A stretch of 34,604 bases of DNA from the NCBI GenBank assembly GCA_019400425.1, contig JAFREE010000207.1, positions 1 through 34,604 on the forward strand. The letters are read 5' to 3'. The notes beneath the pieces were generated by a model, which was not told the origin of the DNA, did not search any database, and worked only from the letters and a program-made list of their open reading frames with translations. Each line of letters starts with the position of its first letter. The first letter of the stretch is position 1. Position numbers and translations under genes: made by a program. Origin of the DNA: Hymenochaete sp. R1 (taxonomy: Eukaryota; Basidiomycota; Agaricomycetes; Hymenochaetales; Hymenochaetaceae). Below, one piece after another: positions 31,266-34,604 of this stretch.

Positions 31266-33602
31266 TCAAATATCCGCCTTCCTTCTTCTCAAAAGTATCT
31301 TCGCACAGGGATTCGGCATGACCGTCGTTCGATGGTGAACGTTCTCCGGTCTCTTCCCCTCAAGACCCTCTTCCAACTTTATATCATAATTTAAGACCAA
31401 GAAACATATAATTGCCTTTAGCTCGTTCGCAGCAAAGAACCGGCCCGGACATGCGTGTCGACCATGGCCAAACGCTAAGAATTTCGATGACGTATTCACT
31501 AATTGATGCTTGTTTGCCTCGGTCGCAGATGAAGAACGGATGTCAGAGAAGCGGAAGGGTTGGAAGGCGTGTGGCGAAGGATATATCTTCGGGTCGGCAT
31601 GCGTGGCAACCAGATTAGCGGTCAAGAAGGTGCCGGCGGGAAGAAAAGTTCCGTCCGAGAGCGCAAAGTCGGACATGACTTTTCGGTCAAGAGAGACTAA
31701 GGGAAAGACCAAAGAGGGAGAAGGGGACAGATAAGATATGTCGGTTTAGATACGGAAGAGTAGATTCATACCTAAGGTGACACCATTGAGGCGCTGACTC
31801 TCCTTCATGAAGCTGTCGAGTTTCCACATCTTTGTCATCGCTATCTTTGTCCAACCATCCTCCATTATAATCTTGGAAATCTCTTCTCGGAGCGGTATGA
31901 GATATTGCGGCTCCGCGGCGAGGTGGAGGAGTGCGTGAGTTAAACTCTTAAGATTGAAGGGAACATTCAATCAAAGGTCAATTTTATTCTTCTCTGCATT
32001 GTTAAGAAATAATCCAGAAGTTTTACTTACAAAAGAAGACGTATGGATAGCAGCAAAGTTGACGTCCAATATTCGCATGGTTAATTGATGTATATCGCGT
32101 TTCTCGCCTTCGGGAGCGTCGTCGAGGAGCCACGAGATCATATCAGCCTATACATATATGAAGCGGTGTCCAAGAATCAAACAACGATTAGATCGCATGG
32201 AATAAACTACGTACGGGCTCATACCTACAGGTTTGTCTGGTAGATTCCCATTCGTTTCGTCAAGCATCCGAAAGCGTTCCTCAAAGATAGGGCCAAGGAG
32301 TTTCATTGCTTTCTTCACGGTGCCCGTTGTCGTGCATAATCCCCGTCCAACAAGTCTATTTGCTGATAGTGATTAGTTCTGGAAATTCATGACGGAATTA
32401 CAGTTACGGGATCTGGGAAGCTTACGGTTGAAGCCATCTTGGGCACTTATGAAGCGTAGCCATCAAGTTACCAACATCAATAGCAAACTGGATATTGAGT
32501 TTTGTAAAATCCTGGTTTCTGCCTGAACGCACATCATCGAGTCAGAACCTGGTTTAGTTTATTGTATTCTCTTAGGACTTACAGAGGGGTGCTCCAACGA
32601 AAATCCTGTTGCCGGCTCGACAGACCACCTCGCGCATGGTTGTGAGGGCAGGAACGGCTACCCAATCTGCCATTGTCGAGGTCGAATTAACCAGAGCCAA
32701 AGTGAAAGATCCTGAAAGACTATAGACTCACCTCCTTCCCTCTCTGGAACGGGTAACAAATCCGTGAACGCCAACGTAATTTCATCGCATATATCTTCGA
32801 ATTTCGATGCCAGATTCCGCGTGAGTTGATTCTGGATTATGTTGAAATGGTAATGTTCAGAAGATGCTCTCTCGCCATAGATGTAGTTCCGTCCAAATAG
32901 CTAATTGTTGCCCGGATCCCAAAGTAGCATGCCGTTGGTCGAAAGCGAAGTTTGAGGTCAAGTCAGAACATATCGCGTATGTCGTTTACGCAAAAAAGAT
33001 AAGAACGAGAGCCAAGTTCAGTCAAATGTGTCAGAGATAGACGAGAAGGAATCGACATTTTGGATGATAGCGTACCTCTTTCGCTCCCTCCATGAACGAG
33101 ACAATGTGATCGGGGGCTTTACGGACTTCCTCGATAAGCTCCGGCTTCTGGATGACGGTCGTCCATCGTACCATGTCCGCAATTTTAAACGTTCTCCTTT
33201 CGTACTGCAGATATTGTTCAAAAAGGTGAGCCATAAGAGACACGTTGTTCGATATCGCACCTTTTCGTAGCACCTTCGAAGCACCCGCTCTGCGTTTTCG
33301 ACGTACTCATGTCCGGTTACGAACGACGAGAAGATGCCCCTATGACCCTCCGTAATGACGTCGACGCTTGAACCATCCTAGTGGAATCTGTAAGTACGCT
33401 TCTCGAACGAGTTGTTTCAAAGAGTCTGTACCGCATTGCGATATTGCTTAAAGGGCTTGTAGAGCTGGGCCAGACCAACCAGTACCACCAAGGTCCAACC
33501 AACTTTAGACGGTGTGATCAAGTCCGATAGTAGGATGGGATGAGGTGCAGATACCAAATCCCGAACGATGGTTTCGACAGGCTGCGTTACGTTGATCTCC
33601 AT
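31266..33602 (-). CDS. Cytochrome P450 (array copy 4)
   Basis: Ten exons in coding order: 33432-33602, 33261-33377, 33076-33204, 32732-32900, 32583-32666, 32426-32522, 32229-32355, 32031-32147, 31772-31946 and 31266-31696; 538 residues. It begins MEINVTQPV; the membrane anchor is VGWTLVVLVGLAQLY. ExxR (KESQR), FQPFRF and FGHGRHACPG (Cys478) are all present; the I-helix is NFAAIHTSS. It is the most diverged copy: FGRNYIYGE for FGLNYIFGE, TTGTVKKAM for TTPDSVKKAM, and GNLPDKP for GNWPDKP. These changes are outside the catalytic motifs, so activity is likely retained, perhaps with altered substrate choice. The acceptor of exon 9 is TTAAG rather than the CAG or TAG used elsewhere. Confidence 0.92.
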
Positions 33603-34604
33603 GGTGCGGACCGTACGAACGATAGAGGGTATAGAACAGAGGATCACTGTTCATATAGCCCTTTTGTATTGTATTCCTGGCGACTATACCGGGCTCGTGC
33701 GCGTCTCGGTCGGACCGTGATCATCCTTAGGGGCCCATGGGGGAAGGCGTGGGCTCAGTGCACGCACACAACAACGACGTCGATGCTATCCAAAAGCGGC
33801 CGCACCGGGCATGCCTTTTTTGGTGCATTTGTGTAGATGAGGCCGACCCCTGGGAAGGTCGTTCTCCGGGACACGGTAGAATACGAAAGGAGAGAGAGAA
33901 AGAGAAATCCCGTATCTTCAAGAGTGCAACATTGGATCGCAATGGTCGTGGTGTAAGATGAGGGTGAAATGGCGGCCCAGTGCCCAACGAGCAACCCGAA
34001 CACATGACTCTACGCGGTCATTCCAGACTCGATGGCTTCCTCGAATATTAATGGTGTGCTACTTGGAAACACATTTTATGAGGGTCTTTGCTTCAGTGCA
34101 CTGTTTCTTTCTAGGTCGGTCGACTTGGATGACCACGAGACCGACAGTTAGAGCAAAGAGCCATACACCCAGATTTTATCACTCGAGTTGAAGAACTATA
34201 CGAACTGCAATTCTGCTTCTTATCGATACTTTGTATTGGCCATCTTTAGACCAGTGCTTATCCTATTATATAGACTTGATAAAGATTGCCGTAAAAGAAG
34301 AGCAAATCCAATACTCTATTTTGAAATCCGTCCCCGTTGGGAGTTAAAAATGCCTGTTTTTGATCGATTCGTCCTAAGACTTCACTCTCCTTGGATCCTT
34401 CCCACAAGAAAGCTTATAAAGCAACTCGACGCGATAGACATCATGTGGTAGACATCCCCATATTGTATGCAGAAAGCCACTGCACCGTTGCCTGAAATCA
34501 TTGCCAACAAAAGGGCCGCACGGATAGCACCTATGAGACAGAGTAGCGAGGGCTACGATAGGTGTAAGTCAGAGCTTACTGACCCCGTCTTGCTTAGGTG
34601 TTTT
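33603..34604. other. Right flank with P450-4 upstream sequence
   Basis: Holds the P450-4 promoter: CGTGCGCG (33696-33703) with TCGGACCG (33710-33717), a weak relative of the dyad region; CGGGCATGC at 33806-33814, shared with P450-3; and the 20-nt block at 33990-34009 shared with the P450-1/P450-2 spacer. Frames at 33540-34451 show no recognisable protein. Confidence 0.55.

Noticed and set aside
21558..33602. P450 copies as pseudogenes, because open frames are short and broken
   Set aside because: The breaks are introns. Every copy splices to a full-length protein in frame.
21558..33602. Calling the array a gibberellin or other named biosynthetic cluster
   Set aside because: The P450s resemble ent-kaurene-oxidase-like proteins in motif only; no cyclase, prenyltransferase or transporter is in the window.

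Overview
The window looks like nuclear DNA from a filamentous basidiomycete, probably a mushroom-forming agaricomycete. Genes are dense on both strands, and most introns are 50-90 nt with GT...AG ends. The protein families are typical of that group: F-box-like proteins, an ATG15 lipase, a steryl-glucosidase-type GH5 and a cytochrome P450 array. No bacterial signals, RNA genes, CRISPR arrays or intact transposons were seen. All exon models were built by hand from splice signals, reading phase and protein family continuity. No search was run.

Left part (1-16000). Two kilobases without a clear gene open the window, with a strong G-tract hairpin at the edge. Next is a partial Zn2Cys6 regulator on + whose metal-binding domain is split by a GC-AG intron (about 2072-2998). 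A gene-poor stretch follows. Then come three genes on -: ATG15 vacuolar lipase (4987-6747, seven exons), a short-chain dehydrogenase (7037-7952, three exons, the last coding for five codons) and a single-exon F-box-like protein (8472-10250). A GH5 steryl-glucosidase/endoglycoceramidase-type enzyme (11053-14003, +) diverges from the F-box gene and ends in a possible CaaX box. It converges on a disordered, His/Ser-rich protein of unknown function (14568-15413, -).

Middle part (16000-21200). A tandem pair of related F-box-like genes (16122-17321 and 17938-19110, +) is followed by a ten-exon M50B-like membrane zinc peptidase (19724-21197, +). The peptidase has an HExxH motif and an apparent non-canonical GC-AG intron.

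Right part (21558-33602). Four complete cytochrome P450 genes lie head to tail on -. Spliced, they encode 540, 538, 540 and 538 residues. Internal exon lengths are identical and all four carry the same heme-binding signature. P450-1 has precisely lost the last intron. The four fall into two pairs (1+2 and 3+4) by protein and by promoter. P450-1 and P450-2 share an upstream module: the dyad TCGCAC-N11-GTGCGA, then exactly 17 nt, then TGGTCATGCG. A 9-mer, GCGACCACG, recurs in the intergenic regions, once as a perfect inverted pair. This co-duplicated P450 array with its shared promoter module is the most interesting content. No terpene synthase, polyketide synthase or peptide synthetase is visible, so the pathway is unknown.
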